64,000 nt of DNA from Hordeum vulgare subsp. vulgare. Taxonomy: Eukaryota; Streptophyta; Magnoliopsida; Poales; Poaceae. The first letter of the stretch is position 1. Every line of letters starts with the position of its first letter. The notes under the pieces are model-generated. The model did not search any database and had not been told where the DNA came from. It was given only the letters and a program-made list of their open reading frames with translations. Location: positions 491,605,763 through 491,669,762 of the forward strand of contig NC_058524.1 of assembly GCF_904849725.1 (NCBI RefSeq). The letters are read 5' to 3'. Positions 12,263 to 23,858 of the stretch are shown one piece after another. A program made the translations under genes and the position numbers.

Positions 12263-12700
12263 CTAGAAAAACATTGGGGGAACCGGCTTACGCTGGGAAC
12301 GGAGACGTGAAAGGGCGACAGCTGCTTCGTTAAGGCGCCGGTCGATGTGATCGAACTGATAGCCATAGAAGTGACCCGCCACATCAGACACAACCCTCCT
12401 GTAAGCCGCCATCAAGGGGTCCCAAGAATCCCAAGTACCTGAAACTTGCCGAGCCACCAAATCAGAATCGCCAAAACATCTGAACCGCGTAAGGTTCATC
12501 TCCTTGGCGAGTCACAAGCCATGAAGCAAGGCTTCGTATTCCGCAGCGTTGTTGGTACATGGAAACATGAGTCGGAGGACATAGTAGAATTTGTCTCCTT
12601 GAGGCGATACCAGCACCACGCCAGCCCCCGAGCCTTCCAACTGTCTAGATCCGTCAAAATAAATAGTCCAGTACATAAGGTCAGGCCTGTCTTCCGAGAT
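12263..12700 (-). pseudogene. Second (ancient-type) RNase H of the Tat element
   Basis: An IYFDGSRQ motif supplies the first catalytic aspartate, NNAAEYEALLHG the glutamate, and CFGDSDLVARQV the next aspartate. This domain follows a normal Gypsy RNase H in the same polyprotein. That dual arrangement is established for the Tat lineage. The frame is interrupted between 12500 and 12512. Confidence 0.75.
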
Positions 12701-14134
12701 CTGTAACTCGTTCCAATCATTGACGAAATCAACCAAGGCCTGAGACTTGATAGCCGTGCGAGGGGTGTATCGCACGTGATGCGGCCCAAGTTCGATCGCC
12801 CACTTGGCGATTCGCCCCGTCGCCTCCCGATTCTGGATGATGTCCCCGAGGGGAGCGGAGCTAACCACCGTGATGGGTTGCTCTTGGAAATAATGTTTGA
12901 GCTTCCGGCTTGCCATAAAGACCCCATAAACTAGTTTCTGTCAGTGTGGGTATCGCTGTTTGGAAAGAGTTAACACCTCGCTGATGAAATACACCGGGCG
13001 CTGCACACGATGTTCCTTCCCTTCCTCCTTCCTTTCAACGACCACCGCCACACTCACCGCTTTGGAGTTTGCCACAAATTATAAAAGCATGGGCTCTTTC
13101 TCAGTCAGGGCGGCCAAGACCGGCGGGTTGACCAGCTGCCGTTTTAAGGCTTCGAAGGCTTCATCGGCTTCGTGTGTCCAAACAAAATGATCAGATTTCG
13201 TAAGCAATTGATAAAGGGGAATAGCTTTTTCTCCCAGACGACTTATGAAACGACGTAAAGCCCCAATACGACCCGTCATCCGTTGGACTTGATTAATATT
13301 CGCTGGTTTCCCAAGGGAAGTAACCGCCTCGATCTTGTCCGGGTTAGCTTCAATGCCGCGCTCAGACACCAAAAAACCCAACAATTTCCCTGCAGGAACA
13401 CCAAATACACACTTGGTGGGATTAGCTTCATCTGATATACCCGCCTTGTTGGGGTTAAGCTTCATCTGATATACCTGCAGATTATCAAAAGTTTCCTTGA
13501 GATCTTCCAGTAGCATTACCTTCCTGTGAGTTTTAACTACAATGTCATCAACATAAGCATGGACGTTGCGTCCGGTTTGGCCACGGAGGCAATTTTGGAT
13601 GCAGCGCTGATAAGTCGCCCCTGCACTCTTGAGTCCGAATGGCATGGACACATAGCAAAAATCCCCAAAGGGGGTTATAAAAGTTGTTTTCTCCCGATCT
13701 TCCACGGCCATCTTGATTTGGTGATATTCGGAACAAGCGTCCAGGAAGCACAAACGTTCTCATCCCGCCATTGAATCAATAATTTGATCGATGCGGGGAA
13801 GAGCGAAAGGATCCTTTGGACAAGCTCTGTTAAGATCCGTGTAATCAATGCACATACGGAAGGTACCGTTCTTCTTGAGCACCAGGACCAGGTAAGCCAA
13901 CCATTTGGGGTGGAAGACCTCTACGATGAATCCGGCGGCCAAGAGATGGGCAACTTCCCGCCCGATTGCCTTGCGTCGTTCCTCATTGAACCTACGAAGA
14001 TATTGCTGAATAGGTTTTGCTTTTGGGTCAACATTAAGATGGTGCTCAGCGAATTCGCTCGGCACACCAGGCATGTCAGAAGGTTTCCATGCGAAGATGT
14101 CCCGATTCTCACGGATGAATTCGATGAGCGCGCT
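12701..14134 (-). pseudogene. Tat element reverse transcriptase and Gypsy RNase H, broken
   Basis: RT motifs on the - strand: WLAYLVLVLKKNGTFRMCIDY near 13840-13900, FLDA with a catalytic aspartate near 13745, MPFGLKSAGATYQR near 13610-13650, and active site YVDD near 13550. The RNase H part (KLKHYFQEQPI) follows to about 12800. A TGA at 13760-13762 sits where the family usually has a cysteine codon. An extra 11 residues after the YVDD region come from a short tandem duplication (13421-13474). The fragments keep one frame apart from stops. Confidence 0.85.
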
Positions 14135-14137
14135 TTC

Positions 14138-14837
14138 CTATTTGGGATCCAGACCCGTCCCAATAGTGAACTGCTTGGTTGAATCGCCAGGGACGAAATC
14201 CACCGTCTTAGTGTCATCTGTTGGCTTGAACTTGAGGGGCGGCTCAGCGTCTGTCGTTGGCTTCTTTAAAGGTGACATATTAGCCGGATCAATATTGGCC
14301 TGGTGATATTTAAGCTCCTCCACAGCACAGGCGACTTCTGCGTAATTCGCATCCCCTTCTTCACACTCTCTTGCAATCCTGCTATCACCATCAACCGTGA
14401 TGGGTCCTTTAGGACCAGGCATCTTGAGTTTAAGGTAAACATAGCATGGGCGAGCCATGAACCGGGCGTAAGCCGGCCGCCCAAACAGCGCATGATAGGG
14501 GCTCTTTAACTTGACCACCTCAAACATAAGCGACTCACTCCTGTAATTAGACGCTGTTCCAAAACGCAACTGTGAGCCTGACACGGCCTATGGGATACGC
14601 CGATTTACCTGGGACAATCCAGTGGAATACCGTGGTTGAGGGCATCAAATCTTTCTCCAAAAGGTTCATCCTTTGGAAGGTGTCGAAGTATAATATGTTG
14701 ATGCTGCTGCCCCCATCCATCAGTAACTTTGATAAAGTATATCCTCCAACCTGGGGGGCCACGACCAACGCTAAGTCGCCGGGATTGTCAACTCTTGGCG
14801 GGTGATCCTCCCTACTCCATGATATAGTCTGCTCGGC
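14138..14837 (-). pseudogene. Tat element protease region, broken
   Basis: The motif LLMDGGSSINILYFDTF near 14670-14740 is the Tat-style aspartic protease site (DGGSS in place of DTGSS). A frameshift near 14560 separates it from the linker leading to RT. It would process Gag-Pol. Confidence 0.75.
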
Positions 14838-17326
14838 CTAGTGGAGGTATCTGGGGAGTGCTGGCTCAAATACACTGGACGCTCGGTGAGTCACCTTTTT
14901 ATCACGCCTGCAGGCATTGGTGGTGAAAACGTGGTACTGCCCATTGCTTAACTGCTTGGGGTTGTTGCGGAAGCCGCCATTGTCGTCCTGCCCCTGCGAA
15001 GCCCCCTGTGGGGGTGGTTGTTGAAAAACTCTAGGCGGGTTATACCGTTCTTGGTGATGCACCAGATACTGGCCACTGCTCGGCTGTGAGCCACCCTGAG
15101 CCCCGGGTTCGGGGAAGTCGCCGAAGGGGTTCTGGCATTGATTAGGTGCGCCAAACTGTTCCTGCCATTGGTCCGGGTCACTGTATTGCCCTTTTTTGAT
15201 CGCCTCCGCCCGAAACTCCCGCATCACGTAATAGTACTCCCAGGAATGAGTCGTCGGTCCGTCTGCCATGGCGTGGTGCGGACAGGGGCCTTTGAGTAAC
15301 TCATTATAGTTTCGCGGCTTTTTTCCATTGTCACCCCTATTCTTTTTCTGACGCTGGTTGCCATTATTGGTGTTGGTGATGGCGACTAAGTCCGAAGACT
15401 CTTCCTGCTGCCTTCTCTTGCTATTCGTTCCCTGATTATGGCGGGCGCGTCCCTGGAACCTGGTATGATTTTTGGATTACTCGCCTTTCCTTGGCGAATT
15501 AGCTTTAGCACCATCCTCTCCGGGATCTTTAGTGTCATCCGCCTCAGCGTACCTAGTGAGGGTGTCCATTAGCTCCCCCATGTCTTGGACCTTTCGCTTG
15601 AGTCGCCCCAACTTCTGCACCAAGGGCTCGTAGTGGCAATTCTGCTCAAGGATCAGCACAGCCTGAGCCGCCGTAATACCATCCGACGAGTGAATGATTT
15701 TCGCGACCCGCCGCGTGCAGTGGTGGGCCGACTCATCCGGGCGTTGAACGCAGTGCTGTAAATCGACTATTGTCATCGGCGTTTGCAGGTCCCTTGGAAG
15801 TTTTTGACGAAACACTCCTTTAATTCAGCCCAACTCTGGATGGAGTTGGGGGGCAAGTTCTTTAACCAAGTACGCGCCGTCCCTTCGAGCATCATCGTGA
15901 AGTATCTGGCGCGAACTGCTTCGCTTACATCGAGCATGTCCATGGCGATTTCGTAACTCTCGACCCACGACGCCGGCTCAAGGTCTGGAGTGTAGTTAGG
16001 CACCTTTCTTGGCCCTTTAAAATCCTTGGGCATTCGCTCATTGCGAAGGGCGGGGGCCAAACACGGCACCCCTACTTGTCTGCCACTTCCAACAAGGGGC
16101 GCTGGGGCGACTTGGGTGTCCGGGTGATCTCGACCTGGCGGGTCTCGATGATCAGGCGAGTTGACCTGGGTAAAGGGCCGCGGTCCGCTGGATATAGCGG
16201 GCTGGTCCTCTCGCCGACTCCTGGTGCGGCTTGCCTGGGGAGTGGAGTGTAGCCGATCTAGGCTGTGTGAGAACTGGGCGTTTTGAACCACCGCCGTCTT
16301 CAACATCTCAATGGCGTTCCTCGCCTCTATCTCGGCTGGGGTGTTGCCGTGAATCGGAAGGGATTCTAAATGGCGAGTTGCGGCAAGGACGTTATCCACC
16401 GGGTTGGAAAAGTGACCTTGAGGTGTCTGGAATCGGGGAACGCGATCCGCAGCTGGCTGAAACGGTGGGTTCGATGGCTGGCCCGGCCATCCCCCCGGGG
16501 CGGCTCCTGCCCCGGGAGTTCATGGATTGTCGAACAGGAGGGTCGGGTTGAGATCAGGGGGCAAACGAACCTGATGCCTCCGCTGATGGACGGCGTCATA
16601 TGCGCGCTAATGCCTTTCGAGCCGCCAGTTTTCGGTATTCAAGCGAGCTGTCTCAGGGGTAATTCGAGCCTGTCGGGTCTCGATCCTGCCGGCCTCCACC
16701 TAAGCGTCCCATTGAGCCTTTGCCACCCCCTCTCTTAGCTTCGCCAGTTCCGTGTTTACCGCCTCCTGGTTTTCCGGTGTGATGGGGCTCGCCATGAGCC
16801 TTGTTATTTCCGCTGCTAACTGCACCAAAATCGCGGGCGGGCTTCTAGACGTCTCGTCAGTTCCGTCTCCGCCTGCCGGGTTCGGTGAGGGTTGAGTCGC
16901 CCCTGCCATGTAAATGGCGATTTGACGGCGAGTCCGGTCAAGAACTTCGGGGTCCATGGCCAGTGACAAGCCCCCAAGGCAGCCCCCGTGTAGAGACTGG
17001 ATTGAATCTGAATCGCCCATGGACGATTCGTCAACAGTGTTGACCGGCGTGGTTTCCTAGGTCGCTCAGTGTTCTGGTTCCTCAGATCCCTGCGCGAATC
17101 CAACAAAGACCGGACGGGTTAGGTTTGGCGTCACGACAGGGCGGACGTACCTGGCCGGCTCGACGATGTCGGAGGAGGTGTCCGGCTCCGGCATGGGCGA
17201 TCCAATCATGCCAACGAAGATGCTGATCTTCCCGAAGGGGACCCTGTAACCAGATTCCATCAAATTGGCCTCGGGCCCCCATTGCAAGTTGTTGATGTAG
17301 TACTTCCCGCGGTGGCTCCGAGTCAT
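14838..17326 (-). pseudogene. Tat element gag, broken
   Basis: The frame opens at the ATG at 17326 (MTRSHRGKYYINNLQWG). It carries a TGA at 17066-17068, several stops between 16400 and 16702, and a frameshift near 15800. The retrotransposon Gag core is readable at 15780-16050 (PASWVESYEIAMDML, ARTWLKNLPPNSIQSW). The downstream QKLPRD...QCVQRPDES-type segment follows in another frame. The Gln/Gly/Pro-rich end (15269-14838) leads into protease. I see no intact zinc knuckle. Confidence 0.75.
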
Positions 17327-17399
17327 GAGCCCCGCGGCGTAGCTCCCAGACCCTGGTAGGGCTCCCTTTGAGAACTCAACTCCACCGTGCGCAGTCTCT

Positions 17400-17416
17400 C
17401 CACGGTGGGCGCCAAC
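17400..17416 (-). other. Primer binding site of the Tat element
   Basis: Read on the - strand, TTGGCGCCCACCGTGG directly follows the 5' LTR. This is the usual form for plant Gypsy elements and marks where minus-strand cDNA starts. Confidence 0.7.
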
Positions 17417-17928
17417 TGTCGTGGTTTTGTCATGGCAGATGTCCTCGTGAAAGGACTTAGTGTTGGAGCCATCGCACCTTGGTGGCGACTCAAAGGGGTT
17501 GAACAGGAGCGAGACGGAGATTTACCCAGGTTCGGCCCCTCGTGAGGAGGTAAAAGCCTACGTCCTGCTTTGTGTTGTATTGATGGTGTTTCGATTACAA
17601 GGAGGGCGTAACTCGCCTGACCTAGCACTCGATGATTTCTAACCTGCCTTCTTCCTCCCTGGGGCTCGCCTTTATATACAAGTCGAGTCCTTAGGGTTTA
17701 CAAGGGACCTTTCCTTTACACAAATTATGACTCTTCCGATCTCTAAATCGCCATCTTTCCAAGACTTGGAGACCTTCTCTACTATGAACTCCTAACTGTC
17801 GTGGTTTTGAACTGCCATACGACTTCCGGCCTTACTAGGCCAAGGCCAAAACCACTCGAAGATGAGTCGCCAGCTTCGGTGACCCGGCCCAACTAGGGCG
17901 GGTTACTCAACGGATAATATCCCCAACA
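17417..17928 (-). repeat. 5' LTR of the Tat element
   Basis: 512 bp, matching 4472-4982. On the - strand a TATA box, TGTATATAAA, lies at 17671-17680 and would drive gag-pol toward lower coordinates. Confidence 0.9.
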
Positions 17929-18345
17929 TGATATGTATTTATTCTTAATGAGGGTGCGGTAAGCTAGTGAAGTTCCAAGCAAAGCGTCATAGCTGATTCT
18001 ACATGTGAAGCGGAGTATATGGCTGCCTCGGAGGCAGCTAATGAGGGTGTGGATGAAGCAGTTCATGACGGATCTTGGAGTGGTGCCGAGCGCACTGAAT
18101 CCAATAACCCTGTTTTGTGACAACACGGGTGCCATTTCCTTAGCAAAGGAACCACAGTTTCACAAGAAGACCAGACAGATCAAACGACGCTTCAACCTCA
18201 TCCGCGACTACGTCGAGGAGGAGGACGTGAATATCTGCAAAGTGCACACGGATGTGAATGTGGCAGACCTGCTAACTAACCCTCTTCCATGGGCAAAGCA
18301 TGATCAACACCACAACTGTATGGGTGTTAGATTTATTACAATGTA
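17929..18345 (+). pseudogene. Copia RNase H, C-terminal part after the nested insertion
   Basis: The frame resumes the RNase H begun before 4463. The key region CEAEYMAASEAANEG (about 18001-18048) carries the catalytic glutamate. CDNTGAISLAKEP near 18118 carries an aspartate, and the C-terminal TDVNVADLLTNPL precedes the stop at 18343. A TAG replaces the tryptophan codon of the AVSW motif. Together with 4417-4463 it makes one interrupted domain. Confidence 0.85.
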
Positions 18346-18385
18346 ATTCGCATGACGATGCAAGGACTAGATTAGTGACTCTAGT

Positions 18386-18398
18386 GCAAGTGGGAGAC
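18386..18398 (+). other. Polypurine tract of the first Copia element
   Basis: GCAAGTGGGAGAC immediately precedes the 3' LTR, the normal place for plus-strand priming. Confidence 0.7.
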
Positions 18399-20227
18399 TG
18401 TTGGAATTATGCCCTAGAGGCAATGATAAATGAGTTATTATTATAATTCATGTATCAAGATAATCGTTTATTATACATGCTATAATTGTGTTGAATGAAG
18501 ACTTAGATACATGTGTGGATACATAGACAAAACACTGTCCCTAGCAAGCCTCTAGTTGGCTAGCCAGTTGATCAAGGATACTCAAGGTCTTCTGACTATG
18601 TACAAGGTGTTGTTGCTTGATAACAGGATCATATCATTGAGTGAATCATGTGACGGACTAGACCCAAACTAATGAACGTAGCATGTTGATCGTGTCATTT
18701 TGTTCCTACTGTTTTCTGCGTGTCGAGTATTTATTCCTATGACCGTGAGATCATACAGCTCACTGGCACCGGAGGAATGCCTTGTGTGTATCAAACGTTA
18801 AAACGTAACTGAGTGATTATAAAGATGCTCTACAGGTATCTCCGAAGGTGTCCGTTGAGTTAGTATGGATCAAGACTGGGATTTGTCACTCCGTGTGATG
18901 GAGAGGTATCTTGGGGCCCACTCGGTAATAGAACATCGCGCACAAGCCTTGCAAGCATTGTGACTTAGTGTAAGTCACGGGATCTTTTATTACGGAACGA
19001 GTAAAGAGAGTTGCCGGTAAACGAGATTGAAATAGGTATGCGGATACTGACAATCGAATCTCGGGCAAGTAACATACCGAAGGACAAAGGGAATGACATA
19101 CGGGATTATATGAATCCTTGGCAGTGAGGTTCAATCGATAAGATCTTTGTAGAATATGTAGGATCCAATATGGGTATCCAGGTCCCTCTATTGGATATTG
19201 ACCGAGCAGTCCCTAGGGTCATCTCTACATAGTTCTCGAACCCGCAGGGTCTGCACACTTCAGGTTCGACGTTGTTTTATGTGTATTTGAGTTATAAGGT
19301 TGGTTACCGAATGTTGTTCGGAGTCCCGGATGAGATCACGGATGTCACGAGGGTTTCCGGAATGGTCTAGAGAAGAAGATTGATATATAGGATGACTTCA
19401 TTTGATTACCAGAAAGTTTTCGGCATTACCGGGAATGTACCTGGAGTGACGAATGGGTTCCGGATGTTCACCGGGGGGGGCAGCCCACCCGGGAGAAGCC
19501 CATAGGACTTAGGGGTGCCGCACCAGCCCTTAGTGGGCTGGTGGGACAGCCCAAGAGGCCCTATGCGCAGGAATCAAAGGAAAAAGAAAAAAAAGGGGAA
19601 GTGGGAAAGTGGAGAAGGACTCCACCTTCCAATCCTAGTTGGACTAGGATTGGAAGGGGAGGACTCCCCCCTTGCTTCGGCCGACCCCTCGGGCCTCTCT
19701 TGAGCCTCAAGGCAGGTCCCTCCCCCTCCCTCCTATATATGCTGAGGTATTAGGGCTGATTTGAGACAACTTTGCCACGGCAGCGTGACCACATACCTCC
19801 ACGGTTTTTCCTCTAGATCGTATTTTTGGGAGTTCGGGCGGAGCCCTGCTGGGATAGATCACCACCAACCTCCGGAGCACCATCACGCTTCTGGAGAACT
19901 TATCTACCTCTCCGTCTGTCGTGCTGGATCAAGAAGGCCAAGAACATCGTCGAGCTGTACGCATGCTGAACGCGGAGGTGACGTCCGTTCGGCACTAGAT
20001 CAGAGCGCATCGTGGGACGGATCGTGGGACGGTTCGTGGGATGGTTCGCGGGGCGGATCGAGGGACGAGAGGATGTTCCACTACATCAACCGCGTTTCTT
20101 AACGCTTCCTGCTGTGCAATCTACAAGGGTACATAGATCGGAAATCCCCTCTCGTAGATGGGCATCACCATGATAGGTCTTCGTGCGCATAGGAATTTTT
20201 TTGTTTCCCATGCGATGTTCCCCAACA
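18399..20227 (+). repeat. 3' LTR of the first BARE/Angela-type Copia element (1829 bp)
   Basis: Starts TGTTGGAATTATGCCC and ends GTTCCCCAACA. Nearly full-length match to 59647-61469. A TATA box (CTATATAT) is at 19733-19740. A short GGGACGGATCGT-type tandem repeat lies at about 20010-20065. The last 439 bp recur at 23419-23858 because of the tandem duplication. Possible target duplication at the right is CGAGC (20228-20232); the left end is outside the window. Confidence 0.92.
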
Positions 20228-21715
20228 CGAGCTCCCCTGACACTCTCTCGAGTGTATTTTCCTTCCCTCGGAAGTCAATTCGACCTGATCAACCATGTCC
20301 GAAGCCCCTCCGCCTTGATTCCTTGTCGCCAGCAAACCAGGGCTCTTCGACGCTCCTCTCGAGCCCCACCCGATCTGCGGTAGCCCCCGAAGGCTAGATG
20401 TGCCTCCCATTCATCTTGGTGTCACCGGAAACACCGTGGTGAGACCCTCTACCGCCACCATAACAAGGAGGGAGATAACAAGCGGCTCCCGCTTGTCAAT
20501 ATCACTCCCTTCCCTCTCTTAGTGATGGGTGGTGGCCCACCATCTTGTTCAAACGTGACAACCACACGCTCACCGTATTGATTGTAGGCATACTTTACCT
20601 TTACACCTTCAACATGGCCATGCTGCACCGCGAGTGCATCTTGGCCGAGCTAGCCGATCTATTTTGGCCCAGGGCACACAGTGCTATTTCGTCCTTTTAT
20701 TTTTATAGTAATCTTGCACAATTTCTAGATGACAAAATACAAGTCTAAATTCCATGATTCCAACTCGTAATGTCTTCTAAAATTCCCACCTATTTAATGA
20801 TGTAACTTTTATGCATGTCTATCACACTATTCTATACTATCCAAATTCAAACTCATATTTGGACATTTCAGACCACATTCAATAATCAAACCCTCTGTGT
20901 TTTCCACTCCAACTCCAAAACCAAAACCTATAGTATTTTTAGTTATTAATCTAGAATTTCACAAAAATAGGTTGACATTTTTCTGAGTGCTTCATTATTT
21001 CCTGTTTTTGTTATGGCCTTATTTGTGCCTGTTACTTTGCAGCATTAGATCACATTATTGATGAAGGTGTTCAACGAGAAGATTTTGAAGACCTCGAAGA
21101 CTTTGCTGAGCCATGCAAGGAACCCTTCGTCCATGTCGAAAAAACCATGTCTATGCATGTCATTATAGCACTTTTATTTTGTTGCATTGATAAGCATGTT
21201 GATGACGCGGTGACAACCTTTCTTGGTTTGTCTATGATGCATTTCTCATTGACACTTTCATTGTGCATATCTCTATCCTTCGATGCGAGTTATGTGGGTG
21301 GGAAGTAGATAAGATGATAGGTAGTTGCTACGCAAGTGGGACGCTGATATGCATTGGGATGGAAAAACAAATGTTTTACCAAAGACCTTTTTGAAAACCC
21401 CATTGGATGCCACTAATGCTTGTGGGAGACGTTGAGTTAGGTCACCACTTGATAAAGAAGTGGTGTAGTGAGTCAAGTGTGTGCTTGTTGTTATAAAAAG
21501 GATAGGTTTAAGTTGTGACTGTTACTCCAACCATACATGTACGACCACACTACTCCTTAGGGGACAGGGATTTGTTGATGACTATGGTCGATGCTAGCAG
21601 AGAGCCCACATTACTATTGGCGAGTGAGCCGAGTCACTCTGTCGATACGGGGTTATGCCTGAACGGGCGACTATGGCTGTTTTTGCACATCGGTCACACT
21701 GTTGTGTCCCCTCAG
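20228..21715 (+). repeat. Old Gypsy LTR-like flank, copy A
   Basis: Non-coding. The pattern of short GAAGACCTCGAAGACTTTGC-type words followed by a long AT-rich stretch resembles chromoviral LTRs elsewhere in the window (such as 37020-38300), but I cannot name the family. It appears to be the host into which both the first Copia element and the reverse LTR inserted. It recurs at 23859-25346 and seems to continue after 50238. Confidence 0.5.
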
Positions 21716-21720
21716 GGATG

Positions 21721-23418
21721 TGTGGCGCCCCCAACTTAATCGTACGCTAATCATACATGCAAATGTGTACGACCAAGATTAGGGATTCATGGGAAGTTAT
21801 CACAACACACCTCTAGAGACAAATTAAAGTCATACATAAGCTCGAATACAAGCAAGCCTGCAGAAGCAACAATATTTGTGTACATACATAAGTAAACAAG
21901 TTTTGCCTTAAGAAGGCTAGCACAAACATAATAATAGATCAAAAAGGCAAGGCCTCCTGCGTGGGAGCCTCCTAACTACTCATGGTCGTCAGCCGCCTCC
22001 ACGTAGTAGTAGGCTCCGTTGGGGTAGAAGTAGTCATTGGCGGGATCAGCCATCGCCTGGGCTCTGTCATTTGGTCGTGTCAAGCGTATCAAGAGGAAAA
22101 GGGGGAGCAAAGAAATAGTGAGTACTCATCCAAAATATCGCAATACTGACATCAAAACTAAGCAAAATATGCACCAGTATCAAAGGAATGGGGTTGTATC
22201 TTTGGACTGACTACAGAAATGCTAGAATAGAGAGAAGGCCTAGTCCTATCAAAGACTAGCATCTTCAGTGTCTTCTATCAATAGAAGAGCGTAGATAAGC
22301 ATAATTAGAATGTAGCAAGTTTATTAAGTAACGCCTAGAGATCCTTCCTCGACTCCCTATGAGAAAGCAATCTAGGAGCCACATTCCCATTGAAGTCACA
22401 CTTCTAGTTGTATTAGATTGGGATACAACTTTAAGCGTCTGTTACTGTGGACACAGCTATTCGAATAGATATACATCTCTGTAGGGGTACACAAAGTTAC
22501 CCAACATGCTCGATCAACTCTGGTCAGACACACTTTCTAGAGTAATGCACGGACTCGGCCGATCGACATGTCGTAGTCCTACCTAGTTTCAACACAGGGG
22601 CCACACGCCAGTCTACATCCTAATCGCAAAGTGGTCATGGGCCAATCTCCCTTCACAATCCTGTGTGTTGCAAGGACGGCCCGTGTTTGTCCTAACACCT
22701 CTTAATACAAGAATGATGCTTCCGCGGACCACCCGGGCCCGTGCCACTCACTGTGATGTTTGAAGAGCTTTCAGAAGAATGTACGACATAGAGTGCCAAT
22801 ACTTATTCCCACGTTGTGGTTAATGCAAAACAAGGCATAGGCCTTCTGAGATCCAATATCCAAACCCATTAATATATTTTAACTATGGTGACCATCAATG
22901 ATCCACGATAAGTGGTCCCGTTGCCCCGTCTCGAGGACTTGTGGCAAGAGCCCAGAATGCCTGGCCATGCCTCGTCACAATCACGTGAGCATCCACCTGC
23001 TCCACACATCCCATCATGTTTAAGTGGTAAAGTTGAAGTAATCGTGTGTCTATAACATCAAGGGAATCCGAGGTATCACCCTCGATGGATTCAACTCGAT
23101 GTAACCGTCAAGGTGACTAGAGAGGAATCACCAACGATGGTTCATGCTTGAGGGGTTCCATGACAGAGACGTTAATGGAAGTGGTGAAGGAGGAATCACC
23201 CTTCGTAATCCACCTCCAGTTAACTACAGTACATAGTTAACATCAGGAGTATATTACGAGGTATCACCCTCGGTACTCGATAATAGCTCTCCAAGGTCGT
23301 ACAACTGAGGGGTATGAGGTGATGTGATGGGTCATAGCTCGTCGATCGGTTGATCTAGTCATCGATCCTCCGAGTCTTCATGTCCTCGAGTCTTCGATGA
23401 TGAAGCAGGGGCAAGTGA
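21721..23418 (-). repeat. Truncated copy of the reverse Gypsy LTR (copy A of the duplication)
   Basis: Begins TGTGGCGCCCCCAAC after GGATG and matches 25352-27049. It stops abruptly at the duplication junction, where Copia LTR sequence begins. No coding frame is supported. Confidence 0.8.
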
Positions 23419-23858
23419 CCACATACCTCCACGGTTTTTCCTCTAGATCGTATTTCTTCGGAGCTCGGGCGGAGCCCTGCTGGGATAGATCACCACCAAC
23501 CTCCGGAGCACCATCACGCTTCCGGACAACTCATCTACCTCTCCGTCTGTCTTGCTCGATAAAGAAGGCCAAGATCATCGTCGAGCTGTACGTGTGCTGA
23601 ACGCGGAGGTGACGTCCGTTCGGCACTAGATCAGAGCGCATCGTGGGACGGATCGTGGGACGGTTCGTGGGATGGTTCGCGGGGCGGATCGAGGGACGTG
23701 AGGATGTTCCACTACATCAACCGCGTTTCTTAACGCTTCCTGCTGTGCGATCTACAAGGGTACATAGATCGGAAATCCCCTCTCGTAGATGGGCATCACC
23801 ATGATAGGTCTTCGTGCGCATAGGAAAATTTTAGTTTCCCATGCTACGTTCCCCAACA
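23419..23858 (+). repeat. Copia LTR 3' fragment created by the duplication
   Basis: Matches 19789-20227. It has no 5' part and no target duplication of its own, so it did not arrive by transposition. Confidence 0.9.

Larger units (their letters stand above)
4472..17928 (-). mobile_element. Tat-lineage Ty3/Gypsy retrotransposon nested in the Copia RNase H gene
   Basis: Two direct repeats of 511 and 512 bp, beginning TGTYGTGG and ending CCCCAACA on the + strand, enclose about 12.4 kb. Joining the sequence across them restores the Copia reading frame (TGY followed by VFIL). Flanks GGATA (4467-4471) and TGATA (17929-17933, allowing one base of overlap ambiguity) look like a degraded target duplication. 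gag-pol reads leftward. Two features place it in Tat: a second, ancient-type RNase H after the usual Gypsy one, and an antisense gene between pol and the 3' LTR. By eye the LTRs differ at about 30 sites (roughly 6%), so this is an old insertion. Confidence 0.88.
1..20227 (+). mobile_element. BARE/WIS/Angela-type Copia LTR retrotransposon, 5' end outside window, interrupted by a nested Gypsy element
   Basis: The order leader, gag, protease, integrase, reverse transcriptase, RNase H, purine tract, LTR is that of Ty1/Copia elements. Position 1 aligns with about 61821 in the second copy, so only the 5' LTR and about 350 bp of leader are missing. The 3' LTR is 18399-20227. The coding region is cut inside RNase H by the 4472-17928 insertion and resumes at 17929. 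Comparison with the better copy at the right edge shows many stops and frameshifts, so this copy cannot encode its own proteins. The family name rests on the LTR start TGTTGGAATTATGCCCTAGA and LTR length. Confidence 0.9.
19789..23418. repeat. Tandem duplication, copy A (about 3630 bp)
   Basis: Aligns end to end with 23419-27049 at an offset of 3630-3631 bp with scattered substitutions. It starts inside the Copia LTR and ends inside the reverse Gypsy LTR. GTGA occurs just before both starts and at the end of copy B. Confidence 0.93.

Noticed and set aside
19515..20102. Frames in the Copia LTR, also at 60649-61312
   Set aside because: The same stretch in the second LTR has different frames; LTRs of this group are non-coding.
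20545..20748. 67-codon frame conserved between the two duplication copies (24176-24388)
   Set aside because: Conservation follows from the recent tandem duplication. It sits in LTR-like sequence and has no domain.
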